Assembly (NCBI GenBank): GCA_026398835.1
Contig: JAPLSD010000845.1
Location: 1 to 9,478, forward strand
Direction: 5' to 3'
Length of the DNA stretch: 9,478 nt
Origin: Pseudomonas sp.
GTDB taxonomy: Bacteria; Pseudomonadota; Gammaproteobacteria; Pseudomonadales; Pseudomonadaceae
Under the pieces are notes generated by a model, which worked only from the letters and a program-made list of their open reading frames with translations, was not told where the DNA came from and made no database searches. The first letter of the stretch is position 1, and each line of letters opens with the position of its first letter. Below are positions 1 through 5,924 of the stretch, piece by piece. The position numbers and the translations under genes are program-made.

Positions 1-1101
1 GTCCTTGTTCGCACCGTGAACGCGGGCGTATTCGACGTTGCTGTCGTAGATGCTCAGGTCGTAGCCTTTGCCGATCAGCATTTCCGCCAGCTCTACCAGC
101 GGGCTTTCGCGCAGGTCATCGGTGCCGGCCTTGAAGCTCAAGCCCAGCAGGGCGACTTTGCGTTTGTCGTGGCTGGAGACGATGTCGAAGGCGTTCTGCA
201 CTTGAGACACGTTGCTGCGCATCAGTGAGTTGAGCAGCGGCGCATCGACGTCCAGGGTGCCGGCGCGATAGGTCAGGGCGCGGACGTCTTTTGGCAGGCA
301 AGAGCCGCCGAAAGCAAAGCCCGGGCGCATGTAGTACTGGGACAGGTTGAGGGTCTTGTCCTGGCAGACCACTTCCATCACTTCACGACCATCGACGCCG
401 ACCGCTTTGGCGATGTTGCCGATCTCGTTGGCGAAGGTCACTTTGGTCGCATGCCAGACGTTGCAGGTGTACTTGATCATCTCGGCGACTTCGATGTCCT
501 TGCGGATGATCGGGGCGTCGAGCTCTTCGTACAGCGATTGCAGAACATCACCGGAAGCTTTGTCGAACTCGCCGATCACGGTCATCGGTGGCAGGTCGTA
601 GTCTGCGATCGCGGTGCTTTCACGCAGGAATTCAGGGTTGACCGCGACACCGAAGTCGACGCCGGCTTTCTTGCCTGAACAGTCTTCAAGGATCGGGATC
701 ACGATATTTTTCACGGTGCCTGGCAACACGGTGCTGCGCACGACGATGGTGTGGCGGGTGGTCTTGTCACGCAGGACAAAACCGATCTCGCGGCACACCG
801 ACTCGATGTAGTTGAGTTCCAGATCGCCATTCTTTTTGCTCGGGGTACCGACGCAGATCATCGACAGGTCGGTATCACGAATGGCTTCGGCGAAATTGGT
901 CGTGCCCCGCAGACGACCGGTTTGAATACCCTGGGTCAGCAGCTCGCCCAGGCCCGGTTCGACGATCGGCGATTTGCCGGCATTGATCAGGTCGATCTTG
1001 TCTTTGGAGATATCTACACCAACGACTTCATGGCCCCGTGCAGACAGGCAACCGGCACATACTGCACCGACGTAACCCAAACCAAATATGCTAATGCGCA
1101 T
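1..1101 (-). CDS. algD: GDP-mannose 6-dehydrogenase AlgD (5' part, runs off left edge)
   Basis: This gene encodes the NAD-dependent enzyme that oxidises GDP-mannose to GDP-mannuronic acid, the committed cytosolic step of alginate synthesis. The visible 367 residues start MRISIFGLGYVG. The GLGYVG stretch (residues 7-12) is the Rossmann NAD-binding loop. Glu157 in VNPEFLR, Lys210 in EMIKY and the catalytic Cys268 in FGGSCLPKD sit at the numbers known for the P. aeruginosa enzyme. About 70 residues of the C-terminal UDP-binding-like domain are missing, because the family is near 436 residues. The start ATG at 1099-1101 is preceded by GAGGT (rc of 1109-1113) at 7 bases. In known pseudomonads algD is the first gene of the alginate operon, so alg8 and alg44 are expected beyond the left edge. 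The long non-coding region upstream fits the heavily regulated algD promoter. The identification is very secure. Confidence 0.97.
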   Translation of the reverse strand, partial: MRISIFGLGYVGAVCAGCLSARGHEVVGVDISKDKIDLINAGKSPIVEPGLGELLTQGIQTGRLRGTTNFAEAIRDTDLSMICVGTPSKKNGDLELNYIESVCREIGFVLRDKTTRHTIVVRSTVLPGTVKNIVIPILEDCSGKKAGVDFGVAVNPEFLRESTAIADYDLPPMTVIGEFDKASGDVLQSLYEELDAPIIRKDIEVAEMIKYTCNVWHATKVTFANEIGNIAKAVGVDGREVMEVVCQDKTLNLSQYYMRPGFAFGGSCLPKDVRALTYRAGTLDVDAPLLNSLMRSNVSQVQNAFDIVSSHDKRKVALLGLSFKAGTDDLRESPLVELAEMLIGKGYDLSIYDSNVEYARVHGANKD

Positions 1102-1177
1102 CTCATTTACCTCTGTATTTATGACGCCATTAAATGGCCGGAATTAATAATGTTCAACGGTCATAGTGCGCTCGCAA

Positions 1178-1210
1178 GTGTGCGGTGCAGACGCACACAA
1201 TGCCGTGTGC
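1178..1210 (-). promoter_or_regulatory. Alternative hairpins in the algD upstream/leader region
   Basis: In the direction of algD transcription three segments occur in a row: GCACAC (rc of 1205-1210), GTGTGCG (rc of 1192-1198) and CGCACAC (rc of 1178-1184). The middle segment can pair with the first (6 bp, 6-base loop) or with the third (7 bp, 7-base loop), but not with both. A further copy of GTGTGCG lies at 1251-1257 on the plus strand. If the leader is transcribed, this is the geometry of a switch between two RNA folds about 80 bases before the start codon. Alternatively, the repeats are protein-binding half-sites. Confidence 0.35.
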
Positions 1211-1299
1211 AGGCATGCTAAGTTCCGAGTGTCTAAAGGATGCACTCAAGGTGTGCGTAACATGGTCTTATTGTAATGACCTGCCATGATATGCAGCCG

Positions 1300-1316
1300 G
1301 TCTTCCCTGGGAAGAC
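1300..1316. repeat. Perfect 17-bp dyad, possible operator
   Basis: GTCTTCCCTGGGAAGAC is an 8-1-8 perfect inverted repeat about 200 bases upstream of the algD start codon. A loop of one base makes it a poor RNA hairpin, so binding by a dimeric regulator is the more natural reading. I do not recognise the motif as a site for a named alginate regulator. Confidence 0.45.
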
Positions 1317-1365
1317 ATTCGTGCAAAGGTTGTCTCGCACTCGATAGTTGACTTAAAGCCATTGA

Positions 1366-1378
1366 AATCAAGTGGTTA
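1366..1378 (+). promoter_or_regulatory. Candidate IHF binding site
   Basis: AATCAAGTGGTTA matches the integration host factor consensus WATCAANNNNTTR at every defined position. By chance such a match is expected only about once in 65 kb per strand. IHF is known to bind and bend the P. aeruginosa algD promoter region, which makes this location plausible. If transcription starts at the distal AlgU-like promoter, the site would be inside the leader, like a downstream IHF site. If a closer promoter is used, it is upstream. Confidence 0.45.
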
Positions 1379-1573
1379 TGCACTCAGGTGAGCGCAGTTA
1401 TAGGGGCGCGGCCTTGGCCTTGCAGGGGATAGTTATGGTGCGTTATCTCCTGTCCTTCATATTCATTTAATATCAGAGGCCACAGTGTCGGCATAAGTAT
1501 GACAACTTCGCTACATGGCCAATTACCTGCGTAAGTTATCTCGTACACGCCTCAAGATAATCGTTACGGATGG

Positions 1574-1600
1574 TATGAGCGGCGGATGGGAACATAGTTC
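1574..1600 (-). promoter_or_regulatory. Candidate AlgU (sigma-22) promoter for algD
   Basis: Read on the minus strand, GAACTA (rc of 1595-1600, preceded by G) is followed by a 16-base spacer and TCATA (rc of 1574-1578). The AlgU/RpoE-type consensus is GAACTT-N16/17-TCtga, so the -35 matches 5 of 6 and the -10 keeps the TC. Transcription would start near 1567, giving a leader of roughly 465 bases. A long algD leader is also known in P. aeruginosa. The -35 lies inside a small dyad, GGAACATAGTTCC (1589-1601). A better -35 (GGAACTT, rc of 1220-1226) closer to the gene lacks a recognisable -10. Assignment is by motif only. Confidence 0.4.
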
Positions 1601-1724
1601 CAATCGGCTTTTCGTGAATATTGAAATTTCTTGAAATATTACCAAAGATGGCACTGCTTTCAAATTGATAGCAATTGCCATATGGCCCTTTATAAGCGGG
1701 GGGTTAATTGGTTTAGATGGGTAT

Positions 1725-1759
1725 GTGCCACTACTCACAAAAAAATAAGTGCCACTACT
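1725..1759 (+). repeat. Short direct repeat in AT-rich tract
   Basis: The 11-mer GTGCCACTACT occurs at 1725-1735 and again at 1749-1759, a 24-base period of about two helical turns. Each copy is followed closely by a run of A residues. It lies in the AT-rich distal part of the region between algD and yaaA, upstream of the candidate AlgU promoter. Such phased repeats suit an activator site, but no known motif is recognised. Confidence 0.35.
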
Positions 1760-1863
1760 GAAAAAAATCACATATGTCGAGTGAAAGAAAAGTCATAAAA
1801 GAATATTTGGTATTTTTGACGCCAAATTAATGACGTTTAGGGCGGGAAATGCTGAGGCAAATC

Positions 1864-1873
1864 ACCGTTCGGC
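1864..1873 (+). promoter_or_regulatory. Weak AlgR-box-like sequence
   Basis: ACCGTTCGGC differs at one base from the AlgR-box core ACCGTTCGTC known upstream of P. aeruginosa algD. It lies about 300 bases upstream of the candidate AlgU start site. One near match of this size is not rare in a region this long, so this is a pointer only. Confidence 0.2.
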
Positions 1874-1900
1874 GCACGTGCCTGATTCCTGACGTGCACC
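1871..1900 (-). terminator. Hairpin just downstream of yaaA, possible terminator
   Basis: The arms at 1871-1879 and 1892-1900 pair over 9 positions with one mismatch (core GCACGT/ACGTGC), with a 12-base loop. The hairpin lies about 12 bases after the yaaA stop codon. No U-tract follows in the yaaA direction, so it is at best a weak intrinsic terminator or an mRNA 3'-end stabiliser. Confidence 0.3.
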
Positions 1901-1911
1901 GAAAGAGCGCT

Positions 1912-2691
1912 TTATTCGGGGGCGTGGTCGCGCAGAAAAACCAGGGTGTCGGGTTTGGACTGTTCAACACTGAAGCGGTAACCCTGCGCATCAAATTGCT
2001 TGAGTGCGGCGGGGTCGTTGATGCGCTCGGAAATAACGAAGCGGCTCATCATGCCGCGGGCCTTTTTCGCGTAGAAGCTGATGATTTTGTACTGACCGTT
2101 TTTCAGGTCCTTGAACTCGGTATTAATGATCCGCGCATTCAGGGCCGAGCGTTTGACCGCCGAGAAGTATTCGTTGGAGGCCAGGTTGAGCAGCACATCA
2201 TCGCCCTGGTCAGCCAAGGCTTCGTTCAGCCACTCACTGATCCGGGTGCCCCAGAAGGCGTACAGGTCCTTGCCACGGGCATTGGCCAGTTTTGTGCCCA
2301 TCTCCAGCCTATATGGCTGCATCAAGTCCAGCGGGCGCAGGAGGCCATAAAGGCCAGACAGCAGGCGCAAGTGTTGCTGGGCGTAATCGAAATCCGCCTC
2401 GCTGAAGGTTTCGGCATTCATGCCGGTATAAACGTCGCCTTTAAAGGCCAGCAACGCCTGTTTGGCGTTGGCCTGGGTGAAGGCCGGCGTCCAGCTGCCG
2501 AAACGTGCGGCGTTGAGGCCGCCGATCTTGTCGGATACGTGCATCAACTCACTGATCTGCGCCGGGCTCAGCTCGCGTAACTGCAGGATCAATTCCTGAG
2601 AGTGATCGAGGTACTGCGGCTGGGTGAAGCGCTGGGTCACCGGCGGGGTTTCGTAATCGAGGGTCTTGGCTGGGGAAATCACCATCAGCAT
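1912..2691 (-). CDS. yaaA: Peroxide stress protein YaaA (DUF328/UPF0246)
   Basis: The 259-residue protein begins [17 protein letters not shown], the typical start of the YaaA family, and has the usual family length. Family hallmarks are visible: [13 protein letters not shown] (84-96), [20 protein letters not shown] (112-131), the [11 protein letters not shown] block (169-179) and [15 protein letters not shown] (204-218). In E. coli YaaA is induced by OxyR and lowers free intracellular iron during hydrogen peroxide stress. It is a cytosolic protein with reported DNA binding. The ATG at 2689-2691 is chosen because AGGAGA (rc of 2699-2704) sits 7 bases upstream; an in-frame extension to 2838 would cross the REPIN and lacks family similarity. 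It is divergent from the deacetylase-like gene. Adjacency to algD is a familiar Pseudomonas arrangement and need not imply a role in alginate. Confidence 0.93.
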   Translation of the reverse strand: MLMVISPAKTLDYETPPVTQRFTQPQYLDHSQELILQLRELSPAQISELMHVSDKIGGLNAARFGSWTPAFTQANAKQALLAFKGDVYTGMNAETFSEADFDYAQQHLRLLSGLYGLLRPLDLMQPYRLEMGTKLANARGKDLYAFWGTRISEWLNEALADQGDDVLLNLASNEYFSAVKRSALNARIINTEFKDLKNGQYKIISFYAKKARGMMSRFVISERINDPAALKQFDAQGYRFSVEQSKPDTLVFLRDHAPE

Positions 2692-2719
2692 GAAGTCGTC
2701 TCCTGAAATCGTGGGGGGG

Positions 2720-2748
2720 ATTCTAGGGGGTTGTCTGAGTTGACTCCA
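2720..2748 (-). promoter_or_regulatory. Possible sigma-70 promoter for yaaA
   Basis: On the minus strand TGGAGT (rc of 2743-2748) and TAGAAT (rc of 2720-2725) are separated by 17 bases. The -10 matches TATAAT in 5 of 6 positions; the -35 is poor (3 of 6). The start would fall near 2713, giving a leader of about 22 bases. No OxyR site was identified. Confidence 0.3.
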
Positions 2749-2786
2749 GCTATGGAAGTTATAGAGGGATCGATGGCGATCGCAGT

Positions 2787-2879
2787 CCTGTGGGAGCGGG
2801 CTCGCCCGCGAAGCGAACACCGCAGTTTTCTCAGGCATTACGCGCCATCGTTCTTCGCGGGCAAGCCCGCTCCCACAGG
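2787..2879. repeat. REPIN (two inverted Pseudomonas REP elements)
   Basis: Two REP sequences face each other. One reads CCTGTGGGAGCGGGCTCGCC from 2787 onward, and its near-exact inverse ends with GGGCAAGCCCGCTCCCACAG at 2859-2878. The outer arms are about 29 bases and enclose about 37 bases. Each REP has its own small internal hairpin (GCGGGC/GCCCGC). Such paired REPs are non-autonomous elements spread in Pseudomonas genomes, probably by RAYT transposases encoded elsewhere. This one sits between the divergent yaaA and deacetylase-like genes. Confidence 0.93.
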
Positions 2880-2899
2880 GAACCGCTTACCAGATCAGC

Positions 2900-2905
2900 T
2901 ATAGT
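2900..2905 (+). promoter_or_regulatory. Possible -10 box for the deacetylase-like gene
   Basis: TATAGT matches the sigma-70 -10 consensus in 5 of 6 positions and would give a leader of about 25 bases. No good -35 is seen at the right distance, since that position falls on the edge of the REPIN. Confidence 0.25.
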
Positions 2906-2936
2906 GCCGCGCGGGTTTTGTTATGGAGACATCCCA

Positions 2937-4061
2937 TTGCGTATCGCTTTTCTTTTCTCGGCCTGGCTGTTCAGTCTCGGCGCCATCGCCGCGCCTAATG
3001 ATGTCGCCACACTGGACCGCAGCACCTGGCCTGAGCAGCTGACCAGCCCGACCCTGTTCGATGTGGCGTCACGGGCGGAGATCCTCACTTTCGCTCGCGC
3101 CTTGCTCGCCAGCGAGGCGCTGGACGAGGCTGCATTAAAGCAGCGACTGGGGCTGCGGATGATCAATCTGGAGTCGATCAATCGCGTTCGCCAGCGGATG
3201 TGGCAGCGTTTGCTCAGCAACTACAACTTCGCCCAGCAAAGCTGCGATCAGGACGCCTCCTTCTGTTATCTGGTCGAAGACATGGACAGTCTGCGCGCGC
3301 AGGCCGGAAAATTTCAGGTCGCGGCCGATTCCTACTACACGCGCTGGGCGGAGCCGAGCCGCAGCTTCCATGAGCGCTATCTGAACGAGCAACTGCGCAA
3401 GGCCGCTCTGTTTCCACAAACCAGCAGCGAAATCGATCGTTTCGGCGACTACGAGCGCAATGGCGATGAACTCAATGATCGGTTGTTTTTGCTGACCTTC
3501 GACAGCGCCGCCGCAGCCTCGCCGGATAACACCGCGTGGCTCACCGATTACCTGCGCAAGTCGAACATGAACGGGACCTTCTTTGTGCTGGGCAGCGATA
3601 TCCAGGCACGCTTGGCTCAACACTCGGTGGCTGATTTACAGGCCTTGTATTCAAAGCAGTGTGTCGGCGTGCAGGGCTGGGAATACCGCTCCCACAGTCA
3701 TTGGCAGGATTGGCAGTACTCGGTCGAGCGCAGCATTGATCTGGTGAAGGGTAAGTTGCCGGAAAACTACGTGCCGCTGTTTCGCCCGCCCTACGGCCAG
3801 CGTCGCGCTGACGGCGAAGGGTTTTTCAAGGCTCAGGGATTGCAGGTCGCCTTGTGGGACATCGACCCTCAGGACGCTGGCGGCAAACTCAAGGCTCAAG
3901 AGAGCGGTCAGCGGGTATTGACGCTGATGCTGCTGTGGCGACGAGGGGTGATCAACTTCAACGTCAAACAGGACGCGGTAAAAACGGCGATGCCCTGGCT
4001 GGTCACGCAAACCGTGCAAAGCGGGATCGGCTGGGAGGATTGTCAGGACGCTTTTCGCTGA
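2937..4061 (+). CDS. Exported NodB-type polysaccharide deacetylase homologue with degenerate active site
   Basis: The protein has 374 residues. A TTG start at 2937 is chosen because GGAGA (2925-2929) lies 7 bases before it and a signal peptide follows at once: residues 1-19, MRIAFLFSAWLFSLGAIAA, with cleavage near Ala19. Residues 20-180 are a helical region I do not recognise. Residues 184-350 resemble the NodB deacetylase fold. TFDS (187-190) stands for TFDD, NGTFFVLG (212-219) is typical, HSHWQ (253-257) stands for HSxxH, RPPYG (283-287) is intact, and LWDIDPQD (306-313) fits motif 4. Where motif 5 has the catalytic His-Asp, residues 339-346 read INFNVKQD. One metal-binding Asp, one metal-binding His and the catalytic His therefore appear to be missing. 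It may bind a sugar polymer without deacetylating it, or use altered chemistry. The fold assignment is good; the function is open. Confidence 0.8.
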   Translation: MRIAFLFSAWLFSLGAIAAPNDVATLDRSTWPEQLTSPTLFDVASRAEILTFARALLASEALDEAALKQRLGLRMINLESINRVRQRMWQRLLSNYNFAQQSCDQDASFCYLVEDMDSLRAQAGKFQVAADSYYTRWAEPSRSFHERYLNEQLRKAALFPQTSSEIDRFGDYERNGDELNDRLFLLTFDSAAAASPDNTAWLTDYLRKSNMNGTFFVLGSDIQARLAQHSVADLQALYSKQCVGVQGWEYRSHSHWQDWQYSVERSIDLVKGKLPENYVPLFRPPYGQRRADGEGFFKAQGLQVALWDIDPQDAGGKLKAQESGQRVLTLMLLWRRGVINFNVKQDAVKTAMPWLVTQTVQSGIGWEDCQDAFR

Positions 4062-4183
4062 AAAGGTAAAAGGCCAGCAATCATTGGGGGGAAAGGTAAA
4101 ACGGGGAAATTTTCAGCGAGATTTCGATGCAAGCGGACTTTCGACTTTAACGGGGTGGTGACCGTCCGCCAAGGGTTATTGGT

Positions 4184-4226
4184 CACTTTGAAAAATAAAC
4201 TTCAAAAAAACGTCAAAGTGCTTTTT
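4184..4226 (+). terminator. Possible intrinsic terminator downstream of the deacetylase-like gene
   Basis: CACTTTGA (4184-4191) pairs with TCAAAGTG (4213-4220) and is followed by C and five T residues (4222-4226). The loop is 21 bases and the stem is AT-rich, so it is weaker than the terminator after the phoH-like gene. It lies about 120 bases after the stop codon. Confidence 0.4.
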
Positions 4227-4270
4227 CCTGTCACAGGTTTTGGAGTATTACGAAGACAGACCGCCGAAAC

Positions 4271-4340
4271 CTGCAACACAGGTGGCGTCTTCCAAGACCC
4301 AGCGTGTGCAGTTCACTTGAGTCCTGCTGTTTTGAGGACT
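4271..4340 (+). promoter_or_regulatory. Two predicted hairpins in the phoH-like leader
   Basis: CTGCAACAC (4271-4279) pairs with GTGTGCAG (4304-4311) with one bulged A, and inside it GTCT/AGAC (4287-4290 and 4295-4298) closes a 4-base loop. A second hairpin, AGTCCT/AGGACT (4320-4325 and 4335-4340), follows with a 9-base loop. Both fall 80-150 bases before the start codon and would be in the mRNA leader if transcription starts near 4258. No known riboswitch class is recognised. Confidence 0.3.
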
Positions 4341-4421
4341 GCGGGGTGAGTTCGGTGGCCACTTCGAGGCGCAGCACTGTAACGGTATTGCGTCGACTGG
4401 CTCCCACAAAGGTGACCGAGT

Positions 4422-5816
4422 ATGGATGATCACGGACGTAGCCCTTCTTCCAACCAGCCAATCCTTTATGTACTCGATACCAACGTATTGATTCACGATC
4501 CAAACGCACTTCTGAACTTCGAAGAACACCACGTTGCCATCCCGATGATCGTCCTTGAGGAGCTCGACAAGCTCAAGAGCGGGGCTCACAGCGTCGCGGC
4601 TGAATGTCGGCAGGCGATCCGACTGATCGACAAGACCCTGGGCGATGCAACACCGGAAGACGTTGAACTGGGTGTACCGATCCAGCGTGGCAAGAGTGGG
4701 CCAAAAGGCTTGCTGTCGATTCTGATGAGCAAGCGCAAAGAGCCCAACAGCCTGTTGCCCGAGAATCTGAACGACAACATCATCATCAACCAATTGATCG
4801 ACCTGCACGCACGCGACAAGGACCTGCGTCTGGTACTGGTGACCAAAGACATCAACATGCGCCTCAAAGCGCGAGCCTGTGGGATCGCCGCCGAGGATTA
4901 CAGTACCGACCAACTGGTCGACGACGTGTCATTGCTGTCCCGTGGTTATCACAACATGACGGGTTCGTTCTGGGACCGTGTCAGCAAGGTCGAGACCCGT
5001 CAGGATCACGGTCGCACCTGGCATCAGGTCCAGCTCATCGACAACCTGCCTGCCGTGCATATCAACGAGTTCATCATCGACGAGCAGGGGTTTGTCGGTT
5101 GGATCAAAGAGATCAGGGCGGATGTGCTGCTGATTCTGGACCTGCATCAGGAACCGCTGATGCACCAGGAAGCCTGGGGTCTGAAACCGCGTGACGTCTA
5201 TCAAAGCCTGGCGCTGTTCGCCTTGCTCGATCCGGACATCCACCTGGTCAATCTGTCGGGTGCTGCCGGTTCCGGGAAAACCATCCTGGCTTTGGCCGCC
5301 GCCATCGAGCAGACCATGGTCAGCAAGCGCTACCGGCGCATCATCGCCACCCGTAGCGTGCAGGGGCTGGACCAGGAAATCGGCTTCCTGCCGGGTACCG
5401 AAGCGGAAAAAATGGAGCCTTGGCTGGGCGCCATCACCGACAACCTCGAAGCCTTGCACATGGATGACGAGAGCACCCATGGCAGCGTGGATTACATCCT
5501 CAGCAAAGTGCCGTTGCAGTTCAAATCCCTCAATTACATTCGAGGCCGCAGCTTCCAGCAGAGCCTGATCCTGATCGATGAATGCCAGAACCTCACCCCG
5601 CACCAGATGAAAACCATCATCACCCGTGCCGGTGCCGGTTCCAAAGTGGTGTGCCTGGGCAACCTGGCGCAGATCGACACCCCTTACCTGTCCGCGACCA
5701 GTTCCGGGCTGACCTACCTGACCGAACGCTTCAAGGACTTCCCCAACGGTGTGCACATCACCCTGCAAGGGGTGCCACGTTCGATTCTGGCCGAATACGC
5801 CGAATCTCATCTGTAA
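4422..5816 (+). CDS. PIN-PhoH family protein (PhoH2-type ATPase with N-terminal PIN nuclease domain)
   Basis: The protein has 464 residues. Residues 13-165 form a PIN domain with the expected acidic residues: Asp19 in LDTNVLIHD, Glu46/Glu47 in VLEELD and Asp143 in TKDINMR. Residues 250-464 form the PhoH P-loop ATPase, with Walker A GAAGSGKT (280-287), a conserved ATRSVQGLDQEIGFLPG segment (309-325) and Walker B LILIDECQN (382-390). This architecture is that of PhoH2/YlaK proteins, for which RNA unwinding and cleavage have been reported in mycobacteria; the cellular role in pseudomonads is not established. The name PhoH reflects phosphate starvation in E. coli, but no Pho box is seen here. The ATG at 4422 is supported by AAAGGTGA 6 bases upstream. 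The gene is monocistronic as far as seen, ending in a strong terminator before moaC. Confidence 0.93.
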   Translation: MDDHGRSPSSNQPILYVLDTNVLIHDPNALLNFEEHHVAIPMIVLEELDKLKSGAHSVAAECRQAIRLIDKTLGDATPEDVELGVPIQRGKSGPKGLLSILMSKRKEPNSLLPENLNDNIIINQLIDLHARDKDLRLVLVTKDINMRLKARACGIAAEDYSTDQLVDDVSLLSRGYHNMTGSFWDRVSKVETRQDHGRTWHQVQLIDNLPAVHINEFIIDEQGFVGWIKEIRADVLLILDLHQEPLMHQEAWGLKPRDVYQSLALFALLDPDIHLVNLSGAAGSGKTILALAAAIEQTMVSKRYRRIIATRSVQGLDQEIGFLPGTEAEKMEPWLGAITDNLEALHMDDESTHGSVDYILSKVPLQFKSLNYIRGRSFQQSLILIDECQNLTPHQMKTIITRAGAGSKVVCLGNLAQIDTPYLSATSSGLTYLTERFKDFPNGVHITLQGVPRSILAEYAESHL

Positions 5817-5824
5817 CCCCACGC

Positions 5825-5857
5825 ACCGGACGGTTTATCACCGTCCGGTCTTTTCTT
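5825..5857 (+). terminator. Intrinsic terminator of the phoH-like gene
   Basis: ACCGGACGG (5825-5833) pairs perfectly with CCGTCCGGT (5841-5849) over a 7-base loop and is followed by CTTTTCTT. The 9-bp GC-rich stem plus T-tract just after the stop codon is a textbook Rho-independent terminator. Confidence 0.95.
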
Positions 5858-5892
5858 GATCTGGGTGCGTGCGAAAAATTGACCCGCAGGTT

Positions 5893-5898
5893 TACAAT
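5893..5898 (+). promoter_or_regulatory. Possible -10 box of the moaCDE operon
   Basis: TACAAT matches TATAAT in 5 of 6 positions and would start transcription near 5905, about 20 bases before moaC. The only -35-like TTGACC (5879-5884) is too close (8 bases), so the -35 is unclear. Confidence 0.35.
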
Positions 5899-5903
5899 CG
5901 ACG

Positions 5904-5917
5904 CTCCTGATCAGGAG
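5904..5917 (+). promoter_or_regulatory. Palindrome covering the moaC ribosome binding site
   Basis: CTCCTGATCAGGAG is a perfect 14-bp palindrome whose right arm is the Shine-Dalgarno sequence AGGAG (5913-5917) of moaC. As RNA, CTCCT can pair with AGGAG around a GATC loop and mask the ribosome binding site. As DNA, it could bind a dimeric regulator near the transcription start. Confidence 0.4.
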
Positions 5918-5924
5918 TAACCCT

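Larger units (their letters stand above)
1240..1394 (+). repeat. Imperfect direct repeat upstream of algD
   Basis: ATGCACTCAAGGTGTGCG (1240-1257) recurs as ATGCACTCAGGTGAGCG (1378-1394), with one base deleted and one changed, 138 bases apart. The first copy overlaps the GTGTGCG repeat family and the second abuts the IHF-like site. It may be a pair of binding sites for the same regulator. No function is assigned. Confidence 0.35.
1102..1911. other. Long non-coding region upstream of algD
   Basis: No convincing gene lies in these 810 bases between algD and the end of yaaA. The part nearest algD (about 1102-1450) has moderate GC and contains hairpins, dyads and direct repeats. The part from about 1450 to 1850 is AT-rich: 1741-1800 is about 28% GC, far below the neighbouring genes. 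Known algD promoters carry distant sites for AlgR, AmrZ, AlgB and IHF and a long mRNA leader, so a long intergenic region here is expected. The individual elements I could pick out are listed separately. The only open frame of any size (1523-1771, minus) looks spurious: it encodes a low-complexity peptide with a repeated SSGTY generated by the DNA repeat at 1725-1759. Confidence 0.75.
4062..4421. other. 360-base gap before the phoH-like gene
   Basis: No gene is supported here. The first part holds two copies of AAAGGTAAAA (4062-4071 and 4092-4101) and an inverted repeat CGCTGAAAA/TTTTCAGCG (4056-4064 and 4110-4118) whose left arm overlaps the end of the preceding gene. The middle is AT-rich with a terminator-like hairpin. 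The last 150 bases carry two further hairpins and lead to the phoH-like ribosome binding site AAAGGTGA (4408-4415). A promoter for the phoH-like gene must lie here, but none is clear; TATTAC (4246-4251) is a possible -10. Confidence 0.6.

Noticed and set aside
1195..1226. GGAACTT (rc of 1220-1226) as the algD AlgU promoter
   Set aside because: The -35 is excellent, but no TC-type -10 occurs at 16 or 17 bases; kept only as an alternative to the distal promoter.
1523..1771. 82-codon minus-strand open frame upstream of algD
   Set aside because: Low-complexity product with a repeated SSGTY created by the DNA direct repeat, no ribosome binding site seen, and an AT-rich regulatory setting.
1849..2580. 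243-codon plus-strand open frame opposite yaaA
   Set aside because: It is antisense to the securely identified yaaA, and its product looks like a GC-rich third-position shadow.
2691..2838. N-terminal extension of yaaA to an upstream ATG
   Set aside because: The extension would run through the REPIN, is not family-like, and the ATG at 2689-2691 has a good ribosome binding site.
2790..2936. N-terminal extension of the deacetylase-like protein to 2790
   Set aside because: It would be translated from the REPIN and would bury the signal peptide that follows the TTG at 2937.
4929..5822. 297-codon minus-strand open frame opposite the PIN-PhoH gene
   Set aside because: It covers the PhoH coding region in antisense and resembles no family I know; long antisense frames are common in high-GC genes.
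5879..5898. TTGACC ... TACAAT as a sigma-70 promoter pair for moaC
   Set aside because: The spacing is only 8 bases, so the two boxes cannot work together; only the -10-like box was kept as a weak candidate.
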